Assembly: GCF_900095135.1 (NCBI RefSeq)
Contig: NZ_LT605205.1
Location: 1,364,001 to 1,428,000 of the forward strand
Length of the DNA: 64,000 nucleotides
Direction: 5' to 3'
DNA from: Proteiniphilum saccharofermentans
GTDB taxonomy: Bacteria > Bacteroidota > Bacteroidia > Bacteroidales > Dysgonomonadaceae
The notes beneath the pieces were generated by a model that was not told the DNA's origin, did no database searches, and saw only the letters and a list, made by a program, of their open reading frames with translations. The translations under genes and the position numbers were made by a program. The number at the start of each line of letters is the position of its first letter. Position 1 is the stretch's first letter. Shown one piece after another: positions 45,801 through 54,898 of the stretch.

Positions 45801-46201
45801 ACATCATTAACATCCAACGTGCAGAAACGAATATTTCAGGTCCCTGGGGAAATCAGCGCAGGGAGATCCTAAATCGCTGGACACCCACCAATACAAATAC
45901 AAGTGTTCCAAGAGCACGCGTGACTGTTGATCCGCTGTTGTTGCAATCAGACTGGTTGATAGAGGATGGCAGTTATATGAGGGTTAAAACAATGACGTTG
46001 GGTTATACATTCGGGAATGTCAGATTTATGAATTCTCTCCGTCTTTACGTAACCGGCCAAAATTTGTTTACCATTACCAATTATAGTGGTTTTGACCCGG
46101 AAGTGAACTCCCAGGGGAATAGTAATCTTCAGTTAGGAGTGGATTATAATGCATATCCGTCTGCTAAGGCGGTGCTGTTTGGAGTGAATATATCATTCTG
46201 A
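42860..46201 (+). CDS. SusC/RagA TonB-dependent receptor with STN domain (PUL4)
   Basis: The product has 1113 residues. The signal peptide ends near LLTNVHA (residue about 20). The STN domain covers about 25-95 (LREFFSYIEKNYPYTFMYDN). The carboxypeptidase-like domain spans about 113-190 (VTGKVLDENGDPVIGANIVE) and the plug about 195-330 (VVGYGTMRKRDLTGSVSSI, VLIRVRGGNSLSSSNEPLY, DASATAIYGARGANGVVLIT). The barrel ends AVLFGVNISF. It should import the oligosaccharide processed by the GH2 and GH105 enzymes of the locus and signal through its STN domain to FecR at 41699-42676. Confidence 0.95.
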   Translation: MCKKVLLSFLLFFLLTNVHADNMQRVDVKLNNISLREFFSYIEKNYPYTFMYDNTEINDKERISVNERNQPITNVLSSVLKDKGINYEIQGYQIILSKKDAIDQSDVRQAGRKTVTGKVLDENGDPVIGANIVEKGTTNGTVTNIDGDFTLTVENNAVIQISYIGYLVQEVNSTGRNSVNIVLQEDSKTLDEIVVVGYGTMRKRDLTGSVSSIKSEDIQRSPVTSLDQAIQGKAAGVQVSQASSAPGGRVLIRVRGGNSLSSSNEPLYVVDGFPVSAGGSAGGNGTAQNPLATLNTADIASIEILKDASATAIYGARGANGVVLITTKRGDIGRPRVTLDAYHGVQTVAKKLDMMNAREYATLVNEARANDGQSPVFPNPNNPYYFPDISALGEGVDYQDEVFTSAPTQNYNLSVVGGNDGIRYSVGGGYFGQDGIIKNSNFNRASFRSNLDIKIVPSLTVSTNITASHSWANGMPSEGDGGGGTGGVVHGAVVMPASVPIYDADGNYTMTNPTPGGTPSNNPVATVNHYKDNQEIDRFLGSVDANWEIMKDLTLKITFGADLSTANRAFYWPKQTHRGNSKNGEANQRYRKDVSYLNENILTYNKVLGDHSFNVVGGYTWQIFHYKHFEASSTGYSTDLYLANNLGAGTTYGQPGSNRSQNQLASYLGRLNYIYKDRYLFTLTARADGSSKFGANNKWSFFPSFAVAWRASEEAFLREVDWLSNLKVRASYGKTGNQNIDNYKSLAMLGTMNYALGGVLNSGVGPNNIPNPDLKWETTASTDVGLDIGLFNNRLSLVVDYYYKKTTDLLWNISTPSSVGFGSIFKNIGSLENKGLEITLGADVFTGEFKWNTQMNWSRNRNKVLEIPGYTPSTQGTLSGHLKVNGSWLEPGLPVGVWNLLKYDGVFQDQAQLEAGPRSSANDKLGDARFVDKNGDGKINYTDDRMIVGDPNPDFIYGWTNNFSFKGFDFSVYLQGSYGNDIINIQRAETNISGPWGNQRREILNRWTPTNTNTSVPRARVTVDPLLLQSDWLIEDGSYMRVKTMTLGYTFGNVRFMNSLRLYVTGQNLFTITNYSGFDPEVNSQGNSNLQLGVDYNAYPSAKAVLFGVNISF

Positions 46202-46228
46202 TTTACTAATTATTAAAGTGTGATTATT

Positions 46229-47704
46229 ATGAAGGTTAAACAAGCAATATTCGCCTTAGTCGCCATTCTATTATGTTTGAATGGTTGTCATGACAGTTTT
46301 CTGGAAGAGAAAGTGTACAGCAATATTACCCCGATCAATTTTTATAAAACCGAGGAGGATGCCAAGGCAGCCTTGATCTCTGTCTATAATACTTTGCGTC
46401 ACAGCAATGCTTTTCAGCGTCAGATCATACTGGCTGCGGAATATCCCGGGGAAGCAACATGGAATAACTTTTCCGGTGAAGCCTGGCGTACGGAAATGGA
46501 TCAGTTTACATGGACAACCAGTTCTACCGGATTTTACCAAATATGGTCTCAATTATACGTTACTATCAATCGGGCAAATACAGTGCTTACTTATCTGGAC
46601 AATATCGAGTTCAAAACTCCCGGTTTAAAAGAGAAGATAATTGGTGAGACACGTTTTCTCCGTGGACTTGCTTATCTTTATCTGATCCGTTTCTTTGAGA
46701 ACGTGCCTCTCAAAACAGAAGAGAATATGGCTGAAATTGAAAGTTCAAATGAGGGAACAAGTGAAGCCGTCTGGACACTTATTTTTGATGATTTTGAATA
46801 TGCCAAAAATAATCTGAACCCGAAGAATAGCGGTGCGGATGTGGGAAGGGCCACTGCAGGGGCAGCGCAGACCATGTTAGCCAAAGCCTATTTGTCATAT
46901 GCGGGGAAACCCTGGAATAAATCGGAATATTGGAGTAAGGCGGCACAGGAAGCGAAATCGGCCATTGATAACAGTGCTTATGGTTATGACCTGGAACAAG
47001 ATTATGAAAGAGTCTTCTTGTTAGAGAATGAACACGGTTCCGAGTATATTTTCAGTGTGGAGTATGAAAGTTTTATGTCACAAGGTTGGGACTGGCCCAC
47101 TTTTACGGGCATCAGAAGCGGTGACCAGATTAAGTTGGATGGATGGTCGTCACTTACTGTAGAAACAGAGTTTTTCAACAGTATGGCGACAACAGATAAA
47201 CGAAGGAGTAAAACTTTTGTCCTTTCTTACCAAGGGATAAACAATCCGGACAGAACTTATACATATCCGGAAAGTATAGCAATCCCTCACTATAATAAAT
47301 ATATCGACAGGACAGATGTTGGTAACGGTACGGCAGATTATGCCCTGAATCATTATATAACCAGATTCTCAGATCTGTTATTGATGCATTCTGAAGCTGA
47401 GAATGAATTGAATGGCCCCACTGAAAATGCGTTGTACGGAATTAACCGTGTACGGGCGAGAGCCGGTCTTCCTCTTTTAAAAGCGTCTGATTATACCAAG
47501 GAAACGCTTCGGGAAGCCATTTTCCAGGAGAGGTTATGGGAATTATGCCAGGAAGGTCATGTGTGGTTTGATATGAAACGGATGAATCTGATGACTACAC
47601 GAATTAAAAAATACAAAGTAGAAGAGAAACATTATGTTTTTCCCGTTCCTCAGAATGAATTGGATGCTAATCCTAATTTAGTACAGAATAGCTTGTATAA
47701 ATAG
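46229..47704 (+). CDS. SusD/RagB family glycan-binding lipoprotein (PUL4)
   Basis: The product has 491 residues from the ATG at 46229. An in-frame GTG three codons earlier is weaker. The lipobox is LLCLNGCHDSFLEEKVYS, lipidated Cys near residue 20. Core motifs are IIGETRFLRGLAYLYLIRFF, SAGKPW-like TPR helices, HYITRFSDLLLMHSEAENEL, INRVRARAGLPLL and FQERLWELCQEGHVWFDMKR, with the tail ELDANPNLVQNSLYK. It pairs with SusC4, 27 bases upstream, and is followed by a hairpin terminator. The enzyme genes downstream may therefore be transcribed at a lower level or from their own promoter. Confidence 0.95.
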   Translation: MKVKQAIFALVAILLCLNGCHDSFLEEKVYSNITPINFYKTEEDAKAALISVYNTLRHSNAFQRQIILAAEYPGEATWNNFSGEAWRTEMDQFTWTTSSTGFYQIWSQLYVTINRANTVLTYLDNIEFKTPGLKEKIIGETRFLRGLAYLYLIRFFENVPLKTEENMAEIESSNEGTSEAVWTLIFDDFEYAKNNLNPKNSGADVGRATAGAAQTMLAKAYLSYAGKPWNKSEYWSKAAQEAKSAIDNSAYGYDLEQDYERVFLLENEHGSEYIFSVEYESFMSQGWDWPTFTGIRSGDQIKLDGWSSLTVETEFFNSMATTDKRRSKTFVLSYQGINNPDRTYTYPESIAIPHYNKYIDRTDVGNGTADYALNHYITRFSDLLLMHSEAENELNGPTENALYGINRVRARAGLPLLKASDYTKETLREAIFQERLWELCQEGHVWFDMKRMNLMTTRIKKYKVEEKHYVFPVPQNELDANPNLVQNSLYK

Positions 47705-47714
47705 TAGTTATATG

Positions 47715-47770
47715 TTAGACCACAGAGTAAAAAATTATTGGATTTTTCATTCTGTGGTCTAAGATTTTAT
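47715..47770 (+). terminator. Hairpin terminator after susD4
   Basis: A 12-base stem (TTAGACCACAGA at 47715-47726 with its complement at 47751-47762) is followed by GATTTTATATATTTT. The loop is about 24 bases. Read-through into the GH2 gene may still occur. Confidence 0.7.
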
Positions 47771-47846
47771 ATATTTTCGTATTATGAAACGGGCTCGTAC
47801 ATCCTAAATCTCGTATCATGATTTTTATGTCTAAATTTTTAATCGT

Positions 47847-50615
47847 ATGAAGAAGATCATTTTATTGTGTGTAAGTTTACTGACTTTTTTGTCTTATGGA
47901 CAGCAGACAGAATCCCTGTATCTGTCCGGTACGGGAAGTGACAATACCGTCTTATGGGATTTTTTCTGTACGGCAGGACGCAAAAGCGGGGAATGGGCTA
48001 AGATCCCGGTTCCCTCTAATTGGGAGTTCGAAGGTTTTGGCCAGTTTACTTATGGACATGATAAGGAACGCATCAATGAGACTGGCCTGTATCGCCATTC
48101 ATTTGTGTTACCCGAGATATGGAAAGGGAAACAAATTAATATCGTATTTGAAGGTGTGATGACAGATACCGAGGTGAAGGTAAACGGGCAAGTTGCCGGA
48201 GAAATTCACCAAGGAGGTTTTTATTGTTTTAAATATGATATTACAGATTTACTGAAATTTGGTGAAGATAATCTTCTGGAGGTTACTGTTCACAAATCAT
48301 CTTCGAATGAGTCTGTAGAAAATGCTGAACGAAAGTCCGATTTCTGGGTATATGGAGGAATATACCGCCCGGTATGGTTAGAGGTGCTCCCGAAGGAGCA
48401 TATTGACCGGGTTGCCATTGATGCCCGATGTGATGGAATTTTTCAAATGGATGTTTTCCTTAGCGATAATATAGGGAATGCGCAGGTAACGGCTCAGGTA
48501 AAAACGCTGGAGGGTAAATTATTTGGGAATGCCATCACTGCTAATACGGACAAATCCGGCATAACCCGTTTATCCGCAGAATTTGATAATCCTAAATTGT
48601 GGTCATCCGAGTTTCCGAACAGATACCAGGTAGAAGTATCTTTGATTAAGAATGGAAAAAACGTACACAATATTACAGAAAAATTTGGTTTTCGCACTGC
48701 AGAGTTGCGTCCGGGTGATGGTTTCTATATAAACGGGAGCAGGATAAAGTTTAAAGGAGTCAACAGGCATACACACTGGCCTACCACAGGCAGGGCTACC
48801 AGCTATTCCATCAGTTTAATGGATGCCCTTCTGATAAAGGAGATGAACATGAATGCTGTCAGAATGTCGCATTACCCTCCCGACCGGCATTTTCTTGATA
48901 TATGTGATTCCTTGGGACTGTATGTCATTGATGAGCTTACCGGTTGGCAGTCCATGTATGACACTGAAGTTGGGAAGAAACTCGTCCGGGAATTAGTAGT
49001 CAGGGATGTGAATCATCCGAGTATTGTAATGTGGGCAAATGGCAATGAGGGAGGATTTAATTTCGATTTGGTGCCGGAATATCCTAAATTCGATATTCAA
49101 AAGAGGCATGTTTTCCACCCCTGGTTGGAGGAAGAATATACCAATACCTATCACTATCCTGCATACGGGGTAGGAACCAATTTTTTGTTCAATGGGAATA
49201 AATTGTTTTTTCCGACGGAGTTTATGCATGGATTATATGACGGTGGGCATGGTGCAGGATTGGATGATTTCTGGAACCTTATTCAATTCAATCCTTTGGG
49301 TGCCGGTGGATTTTTGTGGGATCTGGTAGATCAAGGTGTGGTTCGAAGTGATAGGGATAACGAGATAGATACCGATGGCAACCATGCTGCTGATGGTATT
49401 GTAGGGCCTTTTCGTGAAAAAGAGGGTAGTTTCTATACTATCAAAGAGATTTGGTCGCCCGTCTACCTGGAGGGGACCACATTCCTGCCTCCTTCGTTCG
49501 ATGGTGTTTTCAGGGTACAGAATCGTTACCATTTTACAAACCTGAATCAATGTAGCTTTACGGCAAAATGGATCAATTTCGATTATCTTGCCGGTGTAAA
49601 GAACGAACTGGAGACGGATGTTTCCGTGGCAGATATCCCTCCGGGATTTAATGGGCTGATAAAAGTTTCGCTCCCGGAGGATATTTCCGATTATGACGCT
49701 TTGTCTTTGACCGCTACCGATATATATGGCAGGGAGATTCATACCTGGACGAGAACAATTACTCCTGCCTCCCGGTATGCCTTGAGATTAATTGAAAGAG
49801 AGAATAGTATTGTTAAGCAGGAGGAGCAGAATGGCGAAATTATATTGAGTAGTAAAGATGTCAGGCTTGTAATAGATCGAACGAGTGGAATTATCCGCCA
49901 GATTGAGAGCAATGGACAACGATTGTCCCTTACAAATGGACCCAGGTATACTAACGGAAATATGGCCCTGGATGAACTGGATAAAGTTGTGGAGGATAAT
50001 CTGGAGAAAATACGACTGAGTTTTAGGGATGAAAACAGCAGCCGGCCGGGTAGGCGAAATGTGATTACGTTATCATTGCTACCTTCGGGATGGATTGAGA
50101 TTGACTATTCATTTGATGTGGGAGGTTATCATGATCACATAGGGATCACATTTGATTATCCGGAAGATAAAGTAAAACATGTCAAATGGCTGGGGAACGG
50201 GCCTTACAGGGTTTGGAAAAACAGGATGAAAGGAGTCTCTTTCAATATCTGGGAAAAAGAGTATAACAATACCATTACCGGAGAGTCATGGGAATATCCT
50301 GAATTTAAAGGGTTTCATTCTAACCTGTATGCGGCAGACCTTGCCACGGATGAAGGGATCCTGCGGATAGTGGCAGCTTCTGAAGATTTGTTTCTCCATT
50401 TGTTCACTCCGGACAATCCGGTGAAGCGTAATAACGATAATACACTCGGAGTGTTCCCGGATGGGCAGCTGTCCATACTCAACGCAATCAGCCCGGTTGG
50501 AACGAAATTCAAACAGGCTAAAGAACTTGGGCCGCAGAGCCGGCAGAATTATTTTTTGAGTTCCGGACATGCTGAACCATTAAGGGGAAAAGTCTATCTG
50601 AAGTTTATTCCTTGA
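47847..50615 (+). CDS. GH2 beta-galactosidase/beta-glucuronidase-type enzyme
   Basis: The product has 922 residues. The signal peptide ends near LTFLSYGQQ. The jelly-roll sugar-binding domain (about 45-190) has VPSNWEFEGFGQFTYG and VKVNGQVAGEIHQGGFYCF. An Ig-like domain spans about 190-290. The TIM barrel (about 290-600) has FKGVNRHTHWPTTGRA and MNAVRMSHYPPDRHF. The acid/base is E401 in ANGNEGG and the nucleophile E458 in FFPTEFMHG. The C-terminal domains carry the GLGNGPYR-like motif WLGNGPYRVWKNRMKG. The GNE pattern is that of beta-galactosidases. Activity on galactose, glucuronic acid or another sugar cannot be decided. It belongs with PUL4 and GH105. Confidence 0.9.
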   Translation: MKKIILLCVSLLTFLSYGQQTESLYLSGTGSDNTVLWDFFCTAGRKSGEWAKIPVPSNWEFEGFGQFTYGHDKERINETGLYRHSFVLPEIWKGKQINIVFEGVMTDTEVKVNGQVAGEIHQGGFYCFKYDITDLLKFGEDNLLEVTVHKSSSNESVENAERKSDFWVYGGIYRPVWLEVLPKEHIDRVAIDARCDGIFQMDVFLSDNIGNAQVTAQVKTLEGKLFGNAITANTDKSGITRLSAEFDNPKLWSSEFPNRYQVEVSLIKNGKNVHNITEKFGFRTAELRPGDGFYINGSRIKFKGVNRHTHWPTTGRATSYSISLMDALLIKEMNMNAVRMSHYPPDRHFLDICDSLGLYVIDELTGWQSMYDTEVGKKLVRELVVRDVNHPSIVMWANGNEGGFNFDLVPEYPKFDIQKRHVFHPWLEEEYTNTYHYPAYGVGTNFLFNGNKLFFPTEFMHGLYDGGHGAGLDDFWNLIQFNPLGAGGFLWDLVDQGVVRSDRDNEIDTDGNHAADGIVGPFREKEGSFYTIKEIWSPVYLEGTTFLPPSFDGVFRVQNRYHFTNLNQCSFTAKWINFDYLAGVKNELETDVSVADIPPGFNGLIKVSLPEDISDYDALSLTATDIYGREIHTWTRTITPASRYALRLIERENSIVKQEEQNGEIILSSKDVRLVIDRTSGIIRQIESNGQRLSLTNGPRYTNGNMALDELDKVVEDNLEKIRLSFRDENSSRPGRRNVITLSLLPSGWIEIDYSFDVGGYHDHIGITFDYPEDKVKHVKWLGNGPYRVWKNRMKGVSFNIWEKEYNNTITGESWEYPEFKGFHSNLYAADLATDEGILRIVAASEDLFLHLFTPDNPVKRNNDNTLGVFPDGQLSILNAISPVGTKFKQAKELGPQSRQNYFLSSGHAEPLRGKVYLKFIP

Positions 50616-50694
50616 AATGGCCATGCATATTATTACACAAATATATGTGACTAAAGCGAACGTTTTCGTTAAGCTAAAATAACGGTTAAGCGAG

Positions 50695-50776
50695 GGCAAT
50701 GTCAAGCTCGCTTGGAACATTGCCGAGCAATAGTTATTTATCCAAATGAGCATAGTACAAGCTTGCTTGTACTATG
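50695..50776. repeat. Two REP-like palindromes between GH2 and GH105
   Basis: GGCAATGT...ACATTGCC (50695-50724) has an inner CAAGC/GCTTG stem. CATAGTACAAGC (50751-50762) pairs perfectly with GCTTGTACTATG (50765-50776) around a TT loop. Both share the AAGCTTGCTT-like core of the 63-bp element at 11322 and 57377, so they may belong to one repeat family. Confidence 0.7.
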
Positions 50777-50786
50777 CCATAGCGAG

Positions 50787-50873
50787 AATTGAAAATCGAG
50801 GAGCGAAGGCGACTCAATTGAAAATCGAGGAATGAAGGTGACTCAATTAACAATCGAGGAGCGAAGGTGACTC
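50787..50873. repeat. Three tandem copies of a 29-bp repeat
   Basis: Three units of exactly 29 bases (50787-50815, 50816-50844, 50845-50873) share the core AATCGAGGAGCGAAGG. They differ at a few positions. The units have no spacers, so this is a tandem repeat and not a CRISPR array. Confidence 0.85.
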
Positions 50874-50960
50874 AAAACGACTAACTTTAGTGAAGGCTTT
50901 TAGTTGCAATCATAAGATAAGAGAAACTTAGGTAAACACTCAAATAAAAACTAACCAAAA

Positions 50961-52055
50961 ATGAAGAAAATTCTTTTTTTTATTGCAGGGATATTATTAT
51001 TCCTATCTTGTAGTATGCATAAGGCAGATTCTGTTTTTGCCCCTGGGACGATCAGGCAGACAATGAACAAAGTGGCTGAGTGGCAAATTAAAAATCCACG
51101 CCATGCCCCGAATGACTGGACGAACGGAGCTTTTTATGCCGGGCTATTTGCCGCCTGGGAGACAACAAAATCGCAGACAATCTACGATGCAATGATGGCG
51201 ATGGGAAATGATTCCACCCAATGGCGGCCATATAAACGCTGGTATCATGCAGATGATATTGCCATTTGTCAGACTTATATAGATTTGTACAGGATTGAAA
51301 AACACCAGGAGATGATTCAGCCTACCATTGACACTCTTGCGATTTTATTTGAGAATCCCTATCCGTATAAGGGAATTCAGGTAATCAAATGGTGGTGGTG
51401 CGATGCCTTGTTTATGGCTCCGCCGGTATTAGCGAAATTAGGAACGACGTTAAATGATCCGACCTATTATCAATATAATGATCAATATTTCAAAGAATGT
51501 TATGATTTGTTGTATAATAAGGATGAGAAACTTTTTGCCCGTGATTTGAATTATGTCATAAAAGGGGATACAACCGATCGCTGGGAAGCAAATGGGCAAC
51601 GTATTTTCTGGTCCCGTGGTAATGGTTGGGTCATGGGAGGTCTGGCACGGCTTCTGGAGGAATTACCGGAGGATTATCCGGAGCGACCTTTCTATGAACA
51701 GCTATTCAAGGAAATGGCAGGACGTGTATTGTCTCTCCAGCAAGAGGATGGATTATGGAGAGCCAGTTTGCTTGATCCGGATTCCTATCCGGGTGGGGAA
51801 GTGAGTGGTTCAGGATTTTTCTGTTATGCGTTTGCCTGGGGGGTAAATAATGGTTTATTGGATAGTAAGACCTATAAACCTGCCATTGAGAAATGCTGGG
51901 AGGCTTTGAATAATTGTGTGAATGAAGAGGGTCGTGTAGGATGGGTACAGCCCATCGGGGCAGATCCCCGAAAGAACTTTGATGAAAACAGTTGGGAGGT
52001 GTATGGTACCGGAGCGTTTTTACTGGCGGGAAGCGAAGTGATTAAACTGCGTTAA
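50961..52055 (+). CDS. GH105 unsaturated uronyl hydrolase (YteR-like), lipoprotein
   Basis: The product has 364 residues. The lipobox is LLFLSCSMHK, lipidated Cys near residue 17. The fold is the (alpha/alpha)6 barrel of GH105, with DWTNGAFYAGLFAAW, YHADDIAICQTYIDLYR and WWWCDALFMAPPVL (D148 as the likely catalytic Asp). RGNGWVMGGLARLLEEL and EVSGSGFFCYAFAWGVNNGL are strong family motifs. GH105 enzymes hydrolyse the terminal unsaturated uronic acid left by polysaccharide lyases, such as those acting on rhamnogalacturonan. No lyase is in this window, so it must be encoded elsewhere or the substrate differs. It ends near the convergent clp gene with a shared terminator. Confidence 0.9.
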   Translation: MKKILFFIAGILLFLSCSMHKADSVFAPGTIRQTMNKVAEWQIKNPRHAPNDWTNGAFYAGLFAAWETTKSQTIYDAMMAMGNDSTQWRPYKRWYHADDIAICQTYIDLYRIEKHQEMIQPTIDTLAILFENPYPYKGIQVIKWWWCDALFMAPPVLAKLGTTLNDPTYYQYNDQYFKECYDLLYNKDEKLFARDLNYVIKGDTTDRWEANGQRIFWSRGNGWVMGGLARLLEELPEDYPERPFYEQLFKEMAGRVLSLQQEDGLWRASLLDPDSYPGGEVSGSGFFCYAFAWGVNNGLLDSKTYKPAIEKCWEALNNCVNEEGRVGWVQPIGADPRKNFDENSWEVYGTGAFLLAGSEVIKLR

Positions 52056-52064
52056 GTTGATTAA

Positions 52065-52093
52065 AAAAAGTGGAATTTATTATTCCACTTTTT
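52065..52093. terminator. Bidirectional terminator between GH105 and clp genes
   Basis: The perfect 12-base stem AAAAAGTGGAAT / ATTCCACTTTTT closes a 5-base loop, with A on one side and T on the other. It can stop transcription from both directions and overlaps the last codons of the clp gene. Confidence 0.85.
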
Positions 52094-54626
52094 CTTTTAC
52101 TTTCATTATCACTTTCTGGTTTTCATCGTCAAAATCAACCAGAACGGTTTCGCCTTCTTTCATGCCGGTACGGATAATCATCTCAGCCATTTCGTCTTCG
52201 ATGTATTTCTGGATGGCGCGTTTAAGCGGACGTGCTCCGAACTGTACATCATATCCTTTGTTGGCAATGAATTCCTTTGCCGGTTCAGAGAGGACAACAT
52301 TGTATCCGAGGTCTCCGATACGTTTGTAAAGCCCTTTCAACTCGAGGTCGATGATCTTGTAGATCGACTCTTTGCTCAGCTGGTCGAACATCACGATATC
52401 GTCAACCCTGTTCAGAAATTCGGGAGCAAATGCTTTGTTCAATGCCTTCTGGATGATGTTGCGCGAATACTCGGCATCGGTTATATCCTGATTGGTATTG
52501 AATCCGATACCACGGCCGAAATCTTTCAACTGACGTGTTCCGATATTGGAGGTCATGATCAGGATTGTATTCTTGAAATCGATCTTCCGTCCAAGGCTGT
52601 CGGTCACATGCCCTTCGTCCAGAATCTGAAGCAGGATATTGAATACGTCGGGATGCGCTTTTTCAATCTCGTCGAGCAGTACTACAGAGTAGGGTCTACG
52701 ACGTACTTTCTCGGTCAGTTGCCCGCCTTCTTCATATCCCACATATCCCGGAGGCGCACCCACAAGACGCGATACATTGAATTTTTCCATGTATTCGCTC
52801 ATATCGATGCGGATAAGGTTTTCGGATGAGTCGAACAGGAACTCTGCCAGTTTTTTTGCCAAATGGGTTTTACCTACACCTGTAGGGCCGAGGAACATAA
52901 AGGTACCGATGGGTTTGTTGGGATCTTTCAATCCTACCCGGTTCCGCTGGATGGCTTTCACGATTTTGTCCACCGCTTCATCCTGGCCAATCACCTTGCT
53001 CTTCAGCTCATCACGCATTTCCAGTAATCGCTGGCCTTCAGCCTGTGCAATGCGTTGTACCGGAACACCCGAGATCATTGCCACCACTTCGGCGATCTTT
53101 TCTTCATCCACGATTTCCGGCTTTTCCTTGATCTCTTTTTGCCAGCGCTCCTCTTCCGCTTCAAGCGCCAACAACAACTGGCGTTGTTTGTCGCGATAGC
53201 TGGCTGCCAGCTCATATTTCTGCGCTTTTACCGCGTCGGTTTTCTGCTGTTCCACCTCTTTCAACTCCTCTTCGAGTTGTTCGATGGTCTTTGGTATCAC
53301 TATATTGGAAATATGTACCCGGGCACCGGCTTCATCGAGTGCATCGATCGCTTTGTCGGGGAAAGTCCGGTCAGAAACATAACGGTCCGTTAGTTTCACG
53401 CACGCCTGTAGTGCTTCGTCGGTATAGCGCACATTGTGATGTTCTTCATATCGCTCCTTGATATTACGCAGTATCTGCAGCGTTTCTTCGGGAGTAGTGG
53501 GATCTACGATCACTTTTTGGAATCGGCGTTCCAAAGCACCGTCTTTCTCAATATTTTTCCTATATTCATCGAGGGTAGTAGCTCCTATACATTGTATCTC
53601 ACCCCTTGCCAGCGCCGGCTTCAGCATATTTGCGGCATCCAGTGATCCGGCAGCACCACCGGCACCTACGATAGTATGGATTTCATCGATGAAGAGGATG
53701 ATATTCGGATTTTTTGAGAGTTCGTTCAATATTGCCTTAATACGCTCTTCGAACTGGCCACGATATTTGGTTCCCGCAACGATTGACGCCATATCAAGTG
53801 CGATCACCCGCTTGTCGAATAGCGCCCTGGAGACTTTCTTCTGCGTGATACGCAGGGCAAGTCCGTCCACAATAGCCGATTTACCCACACCGGGATCACC
53901 GATGAGTACCGGATTGTTTTTCTTGCGACGGCTGAGTATTTGTGCAATACGCTCAATCTCTTTCTCACGTCCTACTACTGGATCGAGGCGATTCTCCAAT
54001 GCAGCACGGGTGATATCTGTTCCGAAATTATCGAGTACCGGCGTATCGGATCCACTGCTTTTTGTCTGTGAAGAGGAACCTTGTCCCCCTGCCGGATTGA
54101 ACGGATACTTTTCATTCGCGTCATCATCATCATCGTCGGTGAAGTTTGCTCCTGCAGAGGGCAGCTCACTATCTCCATCTTCGGTCCGGTTATCAAGAAT
54201 ACTCTTTATATAGAGAAATGCACTTGAATAATCGAGTTGAAATTGTGTGAGGATATCATTGATCAGAGTACTTTTTTCTTTCAGCAACGCCAACAAAATA
54301 TGTTCGGAATCGGTTTCCCTGCTTTTGGTAAGACGCGCTTCCAGAATACTCATTTTTAATGCTTTTTCCGTATTCTTGTTAATCACGAGTTCATTAGTCC
54401 CATCATAAGGCTCCTGCGTGGCACGCACATGTGAGTCGATATAATCTTTCAATACATGTAAATCTATATCGAAATCCTGGAGTACCTGAATAGCTAAGCC
54501 GTCGCCATCGCGAAGGATGCCGAGCATAAGATGTTCAGGCCCTATATAGTTGTTCTGGAGCCTTCCCGCTTCTTCACGGCTGTAAGCCATGATGTCCCTG
54601 ACTCGTTGTGAAAAGTTGCTATCCAT
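52080..54626 (-). CDS. clpC: ATP-dependent Clp protease ATP-binding subunit, ClpC-like
   Basis: The product has 848 residues from the ATG at 54626 (MDSNFSQRVRDIM), which matches the family start. An ATG at 54677 would add 17 residues. The N-terminal Clp repeats cover about 1-145 (NNYIGPEHLMLGIL). The first AAA+ module has Walker A GDPGVGKS (K249) and Walker B ILFIDEIHTIVGAGG. A UVR-like segment in the middle domain reads KYELAASYRDKQRQ. The second AAA+ module has Walker A GPTGVGKTHLAKK (K586). The C-terminus has DVQFGARPLKRAIQKYIEDE. It unfolds proteins for the ClpP protease. An acidic linker with a run of Asp (about 160-165) follows the N domain. Its promoter resembles a vegetative one, and the gene stands alone. 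Confidence 0.93.
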   Translation of the reverse strand: MDSNFSQRVRDIMAYSREEAGRLQNNYIGPEHLMLGILRDGDGLAIQVLQDFDIDLHVLKDYIDSHVRATQEPYDGTNELVINKNTEKALKMSILEARLTKSRETDSEHILLALLKEKSTLINDILTQFQLDYSSAFLYIKSILDNRTEDGDSELPSAGANFTDDDDDDANEKYPFNPAGGQGSSSQTKSSGSDTPVLDNFGTDITRAALENRLDPVVGREKEIERIAQILSRRKKNNPVLIGDPGVGKSAIVDGLALRITQKKVSRALFDKRVIALDMASIVAGTKYRGQFEERIKAILNELSKNPNIILFIDEIHTIVGAGGAAGSLDAANMLKPALARGEIQCIGATTLDEYRKNIEKDGALERRFQKVIVDPTTPEETLQILRNIKERYEEHHNVRYTDEALQACVKLTDRYVSDRTFPDKAIDALDEAGARVHISNIVIPKTIEQLEEELKEVEQQKTDAVKAQKYELAASYRDKQRQLLLALEAEEERWQKEIKEKPEIVDEEKIAEVVAMISGVPVQRIAQAEGQRLLEMRDELKSKVIGQDEAVDKIVKAIQRNRVGLKDPNKPIGTFMFLGPTGVGKTHLAKKLAEFLFDSSENLIRIDMSEYMEKFNVSRLVGAPPGYVGYEEGGQLTEKVRRRPYSVVLLDEIEKAHPDVFNILLQILDEGHVTDSLGRKIDFKNTILIMTSNIGTRQLKDFGRGIGFNTNQDITDAEYSRNIIQKALNKAFAPEFLNRVDDIVMFDQLSKESIYKIIDLELKGLYKRIGDLGYNVVLSEPAKEFIANKGYDVQFGARPLKRAIQKYIEDEMAEMIIRTGMKEGETVLVDFDDENQKVIMKVKEKVE

Positions 54627-54742
54627 ATATTCTTGTTTCAATTCTATTAGTCGTTTTCTCGCTATGGTAAAGTTCAAACAAGTTTGACTTTACTCATATA
54701 GCTTAATGAAAACGTTCCTTCTTTAGCTGTGTATCGACTACA

Positions 54743-54770
54743 AATATAGTCTTTTATTTTAAATCAAATA
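54743..54770 (-). promoter_or_regulatory. Promoter of the clp gene
   Basis: On the minus strand TTTG (54767-54770) precedes TATATTTG (54743-54750) by 16 bases. The start would be near 54737, leaving about 110 bases of leader before the ATG at 54626. Confidence 0.5.
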
Positions 54771-54898
54771 AAATTTTTTGACGGTCATATATAAAAATAA
54801 TTGCTCATTTATATGACCGTTCAATATGATTTTGCAAAAACAGTGCCAAAGAATAATTTGTTGATTTTATGGTTTCGTTATGTCGATTGACAATTCAT

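Noticed and set aside
50787-50873. CRISPR-like repeats
   Set aside because: The three 29-base units touch each other without spacers, so it is a plain tandem repeat.
53458-54213. Long plus-strand open frame of about 250 codons opposite the clp gene
   Set aside because: It is the shadow of a highly conserved ClpC-type gene; the Ser-rich translation and lack of any motif or start context argue against a gene.
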